Assembly: GCA_964020085.1 (NCBI GenBank)
Contig: OZ026597.1
Coordinates: forward strand, 25,970,774 to 26,034,773
Source: Micromussa lordhowensis
Taxonomy: Eukaryota > Cnidaria > Anthozoa > Scleractinia > Lobophylliidae
Length of the DNA: 64,000 bases
Direction: 5' to 3'
The translations under genes and the position numbers were made by a program. Every line of letters begins with the position of its first letter. Positions within the stretch are counted from its first letter, which is position 1. The notes under the pieces are model-generated. The model saw only the letters and a program-made list of their open reading frames with translations. It was not told the origin of the DNA and searched no databases. Of the stretch, positions 10,701 to 21,000 are shown piece by piece.

Positions 10701-13700
10701 ATATTAAAACTTTACGAAAAGAGGCTAACCTAAAGTATTAAATAACTTAATAAGACAGGAGACTTCAACATATTCATCTTCAGAACGCAAGAAATTTAGT
10801 AATAATTCCTTTATCTTTTTACGAAAGGACGAACGTTTAAGTACTTTAATCGAATAAGGAATAGAGTTCCAAATTTGGGCGCCGATTCTGGAGAAAAAGG
10901 CGTGCATTTTATCGGTTCTAGAGAACTTAACGTAAAACGACTCGCTAGAGACAGATCTTGTTCTGTAGTTGTGAATCTGTCGACTTGTTTTAACGAACTG
11001 ATTGAGTATACTAACTGGTACTGTCTGTCTGTTGATATCATACAATAAATAGCTACAATCTCTGAAAAATAGGCTAGGTAAGGGAAGGCAATTCGATTTG
11101 TGAAAAAAGGGTACGGCGTGTTCCTTAGACTTACTAAAATAAATAAGGCGTAAGGCCCGTTTTTGTAAATTTACGATCTTTCTTTGAAATGTCAAGGCAC
11201 AATTACCCCATGCACAAACACCATAAGTTATGTAAGGGACGATTAGGGAGTTGTAAATTGAAAGTAAAACACGCATCAAGTCTAGAGTGTTAACAGTATC
11301 GAAAATGCGTTGATCGCGAACTATTTTTGGCTGTCGCTTGTCTACGCTAGCGGCAACAGTAGCAGCCGGAAATAGGTCTGCGTTCGCAGGCTGGTTGATC
11401 GCCGGATATGTGAAACTGGTAAAACTGTTTGGATGAAAAGGAATTGATCGTAGCATCCGTTTGTTTTAATTATTCTGCAAGTTTTAGTAACGACGATTTC
11501 TCTTCAAGCCCAACGAGCCGCTAAATATACGAATTTTACACTTAACGCGCATACAATTATTCCTTGTTCTTTTATCCACTGCCGAGCCAAGCGAGCCGCT
11601 AAATATATGAACCAAACACTTAATGCGCATACAATTATTCCTCGTTCTTTCATCCACTGCCGAGTCAAACAAGCTCCTAAATATATGAACTCAACAGTTA
11701 ACGCCATACAAATTTTTCCACTGCCGAGCCAAACGAGCCGGCTCGTTGGTGAATGTTTAAAAGTACATTCTGTACCTGTTTAAAATAAGTTGTCACAATT
11801 AATCGTCCAAATTAACCCAGGCGTCCAGATTTGTACAAACTTTCTCGTACTGCATTAAAAGCAAAAGCAAGATTAGTGAAAGTCAATCATGATCTCCTGC
11901 ACATCGTTTTACAGGTAAATCAGAGCTAAATTTCATTGGAATCCATGCGAAAAGACTGTAATGACATCCTCGTGTTGTTCGTGGCGCAGTTGTCTACAGA
12001 AAACAACAAGGACACATTATTACATATGACGCATAGCTAGTGATCGTGACGGGATCGTGACAAAAGCACATGGCGATCTTAACTGTCTGGACATGAATTG
12101 ATACACATCAACCTCCTCTTTACCAAATCCAAATAAACGAAAGATGTGGAAATTGTAAGAGTAGAAAGCTGACTTATAAATTCTGAACTGGTACTCACAT
12201 GTCTCTAGAATGGAATGTGACAGACTCCGGATGGGGACGCGTCCGTTGCGATGTGTGAAAAAGCTAACCCTAAGTTTTAGATTAAATTCATGTTTGGATA
12301 GAAACAAATCGATCGCAGCAGATATAAATTAGCGTGTTCTACGGTTCTCGTTTGTTTTAATTATTCTACAAGCCTAAGTTTCGGCGATTTCTCTTCATTA
12401 AGAATTTGACGAAGGGGCCGAGACCGCTACGAAATTGACGCACTAGGTTTTAAATTAAGAAGCGACAATTAATCGTCCAGATAATTCTGCATTAACGACA
12501 ACAGCAAGGGTTGTGAAAGGCAAGCACGATCTCGCTCACATCGCTTTACAGCAGGTAAATCAAAGCAAACCATAACGAACCTTAATCAGTTGCAATCCAC
12601 GCGAAAAAGGACGACAGCACAACGGTGTCACAACCTCGCGTGTTGTTCGTGGCGCAATACATTCCGGTAGAAGGCGCAATGCATTCTGGTAGAAGGCGCA
12701 GTGCATTCTGGTAAAGTGATGAATTCGAGAATCGTACTCCCTTTTATATATTCTTCTTAAATCCTGTTTATGTTGCTGTTCGCTCGCTACGCTCGCTCCG
12801 CAGCAAAAATCGTGATAAGGTATGAGTGCTAAAAAATTAACTGCGTTTTAGGTTCAATATTGTTTATTTGTGTGCCCGGTACTTGCAATAATAATACTTA
12901 TTTCTATTCAGACTCATCATTTTCTCATCAAAATCATTCCTTTTTTTTCTTTTCTAAACATAAAGGACAACAACAACAACAAAAAACAACTATTACAACA
13001 ACACGAAGGAGCAACTGCAGAATACCCTGCCACTATTGTTCTTGATTTTACTTTCGCACATATTTTAAAAGAACGAGAAATACGCGTGAATAAATTGACT
13101 CAAGTGGCAGGTATTCTGCTGTATTCTGCAGTTGTTTTTGTTGGCCGTTCTTTTTAAAGCAGCAATGGACAGACGCAATTAAGATTGAAAATGAATTTAT
13201 TTACCGTGAAATGTTGCAATTGTGAAATTTGCCCTGAAAGATTAAAGCATATAAGTTTATTACCGAAGTTTCGTAGTTCCTTTGAGAGTTTCTCCCACAA
13301 GACCGGAAACGGATTGACCGTGGCGAAATATCGAGGCCTAGGAACTATCTAGGCAAATACCGAAGAAGAAAGAAATTAAGGGGAGAGAATAGACACTGAT
13401 ATAAAGGACTATTAGTAAATACATTTTGTTCCCAAATCCAGAATTGAAATGTCAAGGCCAGTCACCGCCAGCACACGGCCAACTTAAATGTGAAGACGAC
13501 CCCAACAACCAGGACGTTTATTGTGTGATGTTATGTGACGCGGGATATGACGTTGACTTCCTTGCTGCTAAGCGTTACGTGTGCCATTCTGACGGCACTT
13601 GGACCGCTGAACCTCCGAGCGTGGGCACACAGTGGCCAGACTGTAAACACTACACGTAAGTAGATACAATCAGAAACTCTCGTGAGTTTCTGATACAATA

Positions 13701-14497
13701 AATTTGTTATCGAACTTGCGTGAGTGTCCGTATTGGGTAAACATTGGTGGAGTTTAATTTATGGACCAAGCCCCAGGCAAGGTCCATAAGCTTGCCAAAA
13801 GGAATGAGACCAATGTACTGTAGTCTTGTATGGCACTTCTGCAAGGGCTCTGACAAGAGAGAAATCGAGCGGGTTAATGAACGTTGTTTACAAGCTGTGT
13901 TTTGGGATTTGTAGCCTCCCTGTAGCCAGCTAGAAGATTGGCACGTTTATAAAGTTGTTGTATATCTACTGTTGTACTGTATTCTCCCAATACGGACCGA
14001 ATATCAGTGATAGAAAGTACTTATTGGAATGGAAATTTTAAAGCTTTGCAGATAAATTAATGAGAAATCTAGTTTGAAATGTGATGTCTGTCAAGATGTC
14101 ACTTAAAATAGACCATTGACCGTTTTAACGGAGTTCCACTGTAGTTTGAAATCTACTGATTACCCTAAACCTCTTCTCCATGGCCAGCTGTTCTCCTGTG
14201 CATTGTTTACACATTTCTTCCACCCTTCCTTCTCGCCTTCTTTGGTTTATTCATTTCGTTTACTTAACAATTTATTGTTCATTGTCTCTGTAGTATGCGT
14301 CACGTCGTTTGAAAAACTTTAGATTGAGAATTTGATTTCGTCTTTGTTCTTCTGACTTTTTGAATAAAGCAGTCCAACAAAAAGGCGGTATAGACCTTAC
14401 TGCCGAGTGACATGGTGGTACTTTTGTTATATCTCCGTTCATTACTTATTTGCATCGTCCTGTGTTGTGTTTCAGCCGCGGAGAACCTGTACCGTGA
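7794..14497 (+). CDS. Small secreted protein with a single six-cysteine sushi (CCP) domain
   Basis: Three coding exons with matching phases: 7794-7866 (ATG to donor gtaagt), 13442-13655 and 14476-14497 (TGA), 309 nt or about 102 residues. Exon 1 encodes a signal peptide (MNFKVLFLVGIMFGTCS). Exon 2 encodes one sushi/CCP module: LKC, GQLKC, YC-x-MLC, AGYD, YVC, DGTW and a final PDC. Six cysteines are present rather than the minimal four, as in selectin-type CCP modules. Exon 3 adds only TRGEPVP. A poly(A) signal AATAAA lies at 14675-14680. The product should be secreted and disulfide-rich, possibly in adhesion or recognition; its partner is unknown. The 5.6-kb first intron contains a MITE, a LINE fragment and a tandem duplication. 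The sushi exon is secure. The joins to exons 1 and 3 are inferred from splice sites and phase, and a longer transcript remains possible. Confidence 0.72.
9798..10378. mobile_element. MITE with TA target duplication (Tc1/mariner-like size and site)
   Basis: Left end GAGTGTGTGCGGCTGTCACG and right end CGTCACCCGCACACACTC are inverted copies, each flanked by TA (9796-9797 and 10379-10380). 581 bp with no transposase ORF. It contains the perfect hairpin described separately. It lies in intron 1 of the sushi-domain gene. Confidence 0.75.
9984..10026. repeat. Perfect 18-bp hairpin inside the MITE
   Basis: GCCGCCATGTTGGAGGAC, a 7-nt loop (CTCTTTA), then its exact reverse complement. It is central in the MITE and would fold strongly in RNA or single-stranded DNA. 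Confidence 0.9.
10494..11330 (-). mobile_element. 5'-truncated non-LTR retrotransposon (RT C-terminal region)
   Basis: The minus-strand ORF 10725-11456 encodes the end of a Jockey/CR1-type reverse transcriptase polyprotein. Recognisable segments are SIYNSLIVPYITYGVCAWGN, LQKRALRLI, NYRTRS and GAQIWNSIP, ending at the natural stop at 10725. The catalytic RT motifs and the endonuclease are missing. The 3' end carries a (TTG)n tail (CAA repeats on + at 10494-10514), typical of LINE 3' ends. The first 60 or so residues of the ORF look like host sequence read through, so the truncation point is near 11310-11340. It is inserted in copy A of the local tandem duplication. Confidence 0.85.
11513..11745. 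repeat. 78-bp tandem repeat, about 3 copies
   Basis: CGAGCCGCTAAATATA recurs at about 11514 and 11592, with a shorter diverged third copy (AAGCTCCTAAATATATG) near 11670. Each unit ends with CACTGCCGAG(C/T)CAA. The period is a multiple of three, so both short minus-strand frames through it look repetitive (26 residues), but no gene is supported. Confidence 0.85.
13012..13134. repeat. Inverted repeat at 3' end of sushi-gene intron 1
   Basis: CAACTGCAGAATACCCTGCC (13012) pairs with GGCAGGTATTCTGC...TATTCTGCAGTTG (13107-13134). The right arm has an extra GTATTCTGC copy. It is probably a short hairpin-type MITE remnant about 300 bp before the sushi exon. Confidence 0.65.
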
Positions 14498-14674
14498 ATA
14501 ATAACCCATAGCATACGACGCGACGCACGATTGTCAAGCATCGTCAATACAGCTAGAACTTAGATGACAACTTTCATGATGAAGAAAGAAACGCTTTAGT
14601 AACGGATAACTTGTAAACTTGCAAGGCATGGGGATAACTAACTTGAATTGCTGAGTGTGTTCAGCAGTATCCTA

Positions 14675-14680
14675 AATAAA
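14675..14680 (+). terminator. Poly(A) signal of sushi-domain gene
   Basis: AATAAA about 180 bp after the inferred TGA at 14495-14497, a usual spacing for a short 3' UTR. Confidence 0.55.
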
Positions 14681-14763
14681 CTAGACGATCCGTAGCAATT
14701 TGTGTGTCAGAAATTTCTATTTTTTCGGAATGTAATTTTTTGCCACCCTATTCATTCACGAAT

Positions 14764-14865
14764 TGCATCACAATATAATCTAGCATGTACGTGAGGCAAT
14801 TTCGGGCTATTTTGTAGTTTTAGCCCGAAATTGCCTCGCACCCACGTTGGATTACATTGTAATGC
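14764..14865. repeat. 45-bp-arm hairpin
   Basis: Left arm 14764-14808 and right arm 14821-14865. The inner 18 bp (TGAGGCAATTTCGGGCTA and complement) is nearly perfect and the outer part is imperfect, with a 12-nt loop. Likely a small foldback MITE between the sushi-domain gene and the promethin-like gene. Confidence 0.8.
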
Positions 14866-15498
14866 AAATGAGAAAAACTAACCGTGAAAAGGGCTATTGC
14901 TGTCTAATTTCTGTATAAGAGTAAATTTTCCGGTGGTTATAATTTCGTTTCCGAAGACAATTAGTTTCTATGTAGTGTTAAATTCCAGTTAGGTGCAGAA
15001 ATAAGGCTGGCTAACAAATAAACGCCTAAAATGATTGTCTCTATTTCTAGCGATCAGTTTTAATTAAGATTGCGGGAAATTTCTAATTTTCTTCAACAGA
15101 AATACCGTCATAATAAAAGTAGATCTCCAGTTTGTAAGTAAATTTTGTATTTTCGTTTGTTTTCTGGGTTTCGTGAACAATTTTTCACAGTCAGTTTTAA
15201 TACTACGAGCATCATCGCGTATATTTCTGAGTACAACACGCAACATTGTGCATGTAACCATAGTTTAGAAAAAATCCTCCTCATTTTGAGAATTTCTAAA
15301 ACTTAGCTGTCACCGATTTGTACCCAGCCAAGAAATGATCGGCAAACTGCAACACGCCATCGTGTAGCGTTTTATTTGGTTCAATAATCCGAAAACGTCT
15401 CTGATATGTTTTCAGAAACTGTTCTTCACTATCGTAGACATTTCAATTAAATGGGTATCGTTCTTCCATACAAAAGATCCTTGAATTGACTTCCATTT

Positions 15499-16023
15499 TT
15501 AAAATGCGTAAATGATGTTCTTTACCCTACGAGGAACGTAAAGACCCACGAAGTAATGGAACGCTGTTTCAGCTGGCTCCGCCATATTAGAAAGTGAATC
15601 TTGTAAATAACTGACGGCCCACCAACAGGCAACCAAACATGCAGTCGAGGCTGCAGCGCAGCATAGAGGCAGCGACAAGACTAGGACTAGAGCAAAGAGC
15701 CCAGCGCCAACCAGAGATGACTCGGCGATTACGAACACAACAAACGAAATAAGGAAAGTAGCAAACATAAACCCGAGAAATACCATACAAGGTACGGAGC
15801 CTGCGAGAACTGTAGTGCATACAAATAGGGCAGTCAGCGGTCTTCGCCTGGTGAATCTGAGCACCCATGACAGACGCGAGCCTCGTTTTTTGATTGGATG
15901 TTGTTGTTTCTGCAAATTATGGAGCATATCTTCAGGCTTGTCGTCTGGCAAGTGGAACCTGACGCGTTTATGGATCAACGTGTGGAAGCCGTCGTCACAA
16001 TCAGAGTCTTGAAGACTTTCCAT
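15499..16023 (-). CDS. LDAF1: Promethin-like membrane protein (lipid droplet assembly factor 1 type)
   Basis: One uninterrupted ORF of 174 codons from the ATG at 16023 (MESLQDSDCDDGF; context GTAATGG, purine at -3 and G at +4). The frame stays open upstream, but without an ATG that improves the fit. A charged N-terminal part (KKRGSRLSW...RRR) is followed by a long, nearly unbroken hydrophobic region that starts PLTALFVCTTVLAG and continues through SVPCMVFLGF, FVIAESSLVGAGLF and CCAAASTACLVACWW. This layout, with a P-x-x-F-type turn and E-x-x-x-x-G in the middle of paired hydrophobic hairpins, matches the promethin family. The vertebrate member partners seipin in the ER at sites of lipid-droplet formation. 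No introns are seen, unusual next to its neighbours, but a 5' noncoding exon cannot be excluded. A TTTATT (AATAAA on minus) occurs near 15370. Role here is inferred from family resemblance only. Confidence 0.62.
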   Translation of the reverse strand: MESLQDSDCDDGFHTLIHKRVRFHLPDDKPEDMLHNLQKQQHPIKKRGSRLSWVLRFTRRRPLTALFVCTTVLAGSVPCMVFLGFMFATFLISFVVFVIAESSLVGAGLFALVLVLSLPLCCAAASTACLVACWWAVSYLQDSLSNMAEPAETAFHYFVGLYVPRRVKNIIYAF

Positions 16024-17070
16024 TACCTTGGAGAGAACATTCAAGAAACAACGTTATTCTGCATAGGCTTAACTTTACAATTTTTCATGCGCAAATGTAA
16101 CTGATCACAATCATTTCCCCTTTGTTTTCTAAGTACTCTCCCCAGGAATAAAAGACTTTTTTTCACAGTAAAAGTAGGTTCACTGTCGTACATGTGAGGA
16201 CTGTATAACCATACACACTCAAGGAGAAACATTTCCATTCTGACCCTTCAGTCACATTAGATACTCATAAACCAAGCTTCAAGTGTTAGTAATCGCACTG
16301 AAATTAAAGATCCCTTTAAGCACAGAGATTGGCATGAAAGTTTTACTTTCGGATGATATGATACTCTAAATGTCCACTTCAGTGGCAATAGACTGAGCGT
16401 CAAGACAGCTTCCGCGTAACAGGACTGTTGTAATAGTAGCAGTAGTTTCGCCGGCTTTTCTTGCTTGGGCTCCCGCACGGCAATCATTTAAACCAGTTGA
16501 TTTTTGTAGCATTTTTCTTATATTAGTACATTTTTATAATAGTTCGTAACCGGCTAATTTCCCATATATAAGCTTACATAAGATAAATAATAAATGCACT
16601 AAACAAACGACAAAAAAAAAACTAAAAGTGCATCAAAGCAATTAGGACTCGCAAAAGAAATAAATTTAGTATTATCCAGTGACAGATATCAATGAATCTT
16701 AATCGTTTGTTCTTTTTTTCCTAATAACAACACATAGAGCAAGTTTATCAACTAACGTTTTACAGAGCGAAACATAATAAAAGCAAACAAACCCAATTAA
16801 TTTAGAAAGTAACGTTAATGCAATCTAACTGTAACTTAAAATCAACAATAATATATAAAAACTTATACTGATGACATATCAAATAGAATCACATAATTGA
16901 ATAAAATCTGTCATTCTGATTGGTTTACGAAGCGAGGTAAAGTAATTGGGAGTTGAAAACGAGGCTAAGTGATATTGCTTCGCATCTACGTAACAACGGT
17001 GGTCGAAAATGGTACCACAACAACTGCAAAAAAGTTTTTCTACAATTTTATTCAATTATGCGATTCAAGT

Positions 17071-17122
17071 AAAATTCATTACCTGACTCGTGAATTCCGC
17101 GTTAAATTGCACTTGAAAACCA

Positions 17123-17162
<40 letters not shown>

Positions 17163-17209
17163 TTCGCGTGCAATTTAACGCGGAATTCACGAGTCAGGTA
17201 ATGAATTTT
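17071..17209. repeat. 61-bp-arm near-perfect hairpin
   Basis: Left arm 17071-17131 (AAAATTCATTACCTGACTCG onward) and right arm 17149-17209 are reverse complements with only a few mismatches, separated by a 17-nt spacer. It sits about 860 bp upstream of the MFSD5 start. It could be a recent foldback MITE or a hairpin-RNA source. Confidence 0.9.
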
Positions 17210-18070
17210 CCTATAGAACCAAATATACCCGTTGCCTGAAAGTCCAGCGCAGTTTTAGACTGAATGATAATACTGACCCTCTCAACCCATTGTCAGCGAT
17301 CAAATTTCTTTCATCTGATCTTACGAAATAATTTCTCCATAGCTTACGTCACAATCACTAACTCAGTGCACGCGCGTAGCTTGCAATCGCGTTCCCAGGG
17401 CTCTCCCGGCCCTTTCGTCCGCGAGAAAGCGGAGTAATGTACTTGTCAGAATGAGCTCGAAGTCGCTTTCAAATCGTTAGTCATGAACTTTTTCAAATTA
17501 TTTTTATTATTGTCCAACTACACTCCGTACAGCTATAAAATACGTATATTTTAGAAGTCGGAAACTTCCATCTCATGCTGTGATATTATAAAACGAGATC
17601 AGCAGTTCTGAATAGAGAATAACTTTATTGTTGTTTGAATCTCCTGGCATTCATGTTTAGTAAGTGAGTGAGTAACAAGTAACAACTTTATATTTAAAGA
17701 GAGTAGCTTATAGCACATTTGCAGGTTGACGCACTCGGCGAGTGAATTATCGGGATTTACCTGCACGAGTTCACTAACAATGAAAGAGAAATTTCATCTA
17801 GAAAAATGGGTTTCCTTGTGTACAATAAATTCCTTGAACCAATAAGTCAAGTTCTTCATACGGCGTTTCTCCTATCAAATTCAAAACAAACAGAACACTC
17901 AGACCTTTTTTACAGTAATACCAAGCGCTTTCTGGTGATACCAAACCTTCCAATCAGTGAAAATGACGCAAAATTATCGCACAACAGGTCCCTTGACAAG
18001 TACTTGCAACAATTGGAAAGCCGCGCTCCCACTCGTGAACGTCACTGCACAAAAAAGTCTGATTCTAGCG

Positions 18071-21000
18071 ATGGTGATATACGAGGTCTCGTTTGTCTTC
18101 TTGTCCACCATTTGCCTTCTTTTGTATTTACTTACGGCGAACTCAACACAACAATCGGCGGCTGGTGGTGATGGATCATTTCGCAGATTTCAGCGCAAGT
18201 ATCTTACTGTGTATCTCATGGCCCAAGGTAGAGTGTGATTACATTTGAATTACGGTCAGATCGTTCTACGGCACGATCTATCAAATCAGTTCATCGCCTT
18301 GATCGTGGATCATGTGAGCATTACTCGGTAATGTTTGTTGCTGTGAAATCTTCATTTTGTCTATCTAAAGTGTAAACAGTTGAAACACTGCATCATTCTC
18401 GAGAGATCTATTTACTATTTTAAGGATCTTTTATCGAAAATGGAACGATCTGGCTATATCGTGCAACGATCTGACGTTTTTGTGGATCGATCTGACCACA
18501 GAACGATCTGACCGACTACTTCAGGCTTACCGTTTATCTGTATGTGTCAGAAATATAAAATGCTAAAATAAAATCAAAACAATATCAATGCTGTAGTTAT
18601 TTCAGATACAAAATCAGCCGACGAACTTCGACCTTTTGTGGTGGTTTCATAAAACGAGGCTTTTTCCACAGACTCCATTGATTGACCTTTACAGTACAGA
18701 CTTTGTCCATCATAAGAGATAAGGCCCTCGTGCTGTAAGCTGCTTTTATGATGGTCCGATTTATGCTATCGGCTGTTATATAAAAATATCAACTAAAGCC
18801 ATACCCGCACGAGGAATAAATGGCCGAGGATTTTATCTTGTTTACTTCATGATCCTTCTTATAAGCACGTCATATGGCGGGGCAAAAGTGAAACATCACA
18901 CGATATTTCTGACGTATATTTATGCTTTTCTAAGAAGAGAATTATAAGCAGTAATTGTATTACTAGTCCTATTCCAGTCATAGTTGTTCGAAAAATATTA
19001 CCGACGGCAGAACTGCCGCTTATTTGGCAATATGCTTGCCACCAGACTTTACATGGTGGCTGTATTGAATTGTCAGTAAAAGGGTTGACTTCCATACAGT
19101 GGTTCTACTTGGCTGCAAAACAAATTAATTTTTTTTTCTGCTTGGAAACACTGACCTCAAAACATTCCTTTATTTATATAACCATAGCCGTTAGCACTGG
19201 AGGGGTTCTATTCGATATTGCTCCTCACCCCGTCACCCCCCCCCCCCCCCCCTTCAGCTTGTGTCTCGACCCGCCTGGTTAAAAAGCTCTATAGCTAGAT
19301 AATTCTAGTTTTGACTACCCGTCAAAATTTTCGGAACATTGTTTTTTATTATTGTTTCGCCATTTCGTGTTTTAAAAACGCCCGTTTCGTTTAGCGTTCC
19401 ATGCAGTTTCCTCTGTTCGAGATTCGTGCGGAGATTCCTTGTTTGATCGCATGCCCGAGCCATTTTCTTCGAGGACTGGGCCTTCAAAAAGGAGTGGCCA
19501 CAAAGCTGATCAAAACAGGTATATACTTCATGGGTGAATGCCATAAGTGCACCGAGGTTTCTACTTCATGTAAAACTACACTGAAGTATATCACTACTAC
19601 ACTGCACTAAAGTATATCACGTATACCATGTACTGATTACTTGTCCCTAGGCCTGATTACTGGTCCTTAGTACTGATTGCTTGTCCCTAGTACTGATTAC
19701 TTGTCCCTAGTACTGATTACTTGTCCCTAGTACTGATTGCTTGTCCCTAGTACTGATTACTTGTCCCTAGTACTGATTGCTTGTCCCTAGTACTGATTAC
19801 TTGTCCCTAGCCCCGATTACTTGTCCCTAGCCCTGATTACTGGTCCCTAGCCCTGATTACTTGTCCCTAGCCCTGATTACTTGTCCCCAGCCCTGATTAC
19901 TTGTCCCTAGCCCTGATTACTTGTCCCTAGTACTGATATTTTGTCCCTAGTACTGATTACTTGTCCCTAGCCCTGATTACTGGTCCCTAGCCCTGATTAC
20001 TGGTCCCTAGCCCTGATTACTGGTCCCTAGCCCTGATTACTTGTCCCTAGTACTGATTACTCGTCCCTAGTACTGATATTTTGTCCCTAGTACTGATTAC
20101 TTGTCCCTAGCCCCGATTACTTGTCCCTAGCCCTGATTACTGGTCCCTAGCCCTGATTACTGGTCCCTAGCCCTGATTACTTGTCCCTAGCCCTGATTAC
20201 TTGTCCCTAGCCCTGATTACTGGTCCCCAGCCCTGATTACTTGTCCCTAGTACTGATTACTCGTCCCTAGTACTGATTGCTTGTCCCTAGTACTGATTAC
20301 TTGTCCCTAGTACTGATTGCTTGTCCCTAGCCCTGATTACTGGTCCCTAGGCCTGATTACTTGTCCCTAGCCCTGATTACTGGTCCCTAGCCCTGATTAC
20401 TGGTCCCTAGCCCTGATTACTTGTCCCTAGCCCTGATTACTTGTCCCCAGCCCTGATTACTTGTCCCTAGTACTGATTACTCGTCCCTAGTACTGATATT
20501 TTGTCCCTAGTACTGATTACTTGTCCCTAGCCCTGATTACTGGTCCCTAGCCCTGATTACTGGTCCCTAGCCCTGATTACTGGTCCCTAGCCCTGATTAC
20601 TTGTCCCTAGTACTGATTACTCGTCCCTAGTACTGATATTTTGTCCCTAGTACTGATTACTTGTCCCTAGCCCCGATTACTTGTCCCTAGCCCTGATTAC
20701 TGGTCCCTAGCCCTGATTACTGGTCCCTAGCCCTGATTACTTGTCCCTAGCCCTGATTACTTGTCCCTAGCCCTGATTACTGGTCCCCAGCCCTGATTAC
20801 TTGTCCCTAGTACTGATTACTCGTCCCTAGTACTGATATTTTGTCCCTAGTACTGATTGCTTGTCCCTAGTACTGATTACTTGTCCCTAGTACTGATTGC
20901 TTGTCCCTAGCCCTGATTACTGGTCCCTAGCCCTGATTACTTGTCCCTAGCCCTGATTACTGGTCCCTAGCCCTGATTACTGGTCCCTAGCCCTGATTAC

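Larger units (their letters stand above)
10410..12660. repeat. Tandem segmental duplication, one copy carrying a LINE
   Basis: Two diverged direct copies. Copy A runs from about 10410 to 11990 and copy B from about 12105 to 12660. Shared blocks in order: AAAGATGTGGAAATT (10438; 12139), CGTTTGTTTTAATTATTCT (11457; 12348), TTAATCGTCCA (near 11798; 12469), GTAAATCAGAGC/GTAAATCAAAGC, and CGTGTTGTTCGTGGCGCA near the end. Copy A is longer because it holds the LINE fragment at 10494-11330 and the 78-bp repeats. Confidence 0.8.

Noticed and set aside
11484..11707. Two short minus-strand repeat-protein-like ORFs
   Set aside because: They are produced by the 78-bp tandem repeat, whose period is divisible by three; no splice or start context.
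15815..16104. Plus-strand ORFs overlapping the promethin-like gene
   Set aside because: No hydrophobic or domain pattern; they are complement shadows of the minus-strand gene.
19237..19252. Poly-C runs here and near 4746 and 6506 as functional sites
   Set aside because: Simple homopolymer runs, common in this genome and prone to length error.
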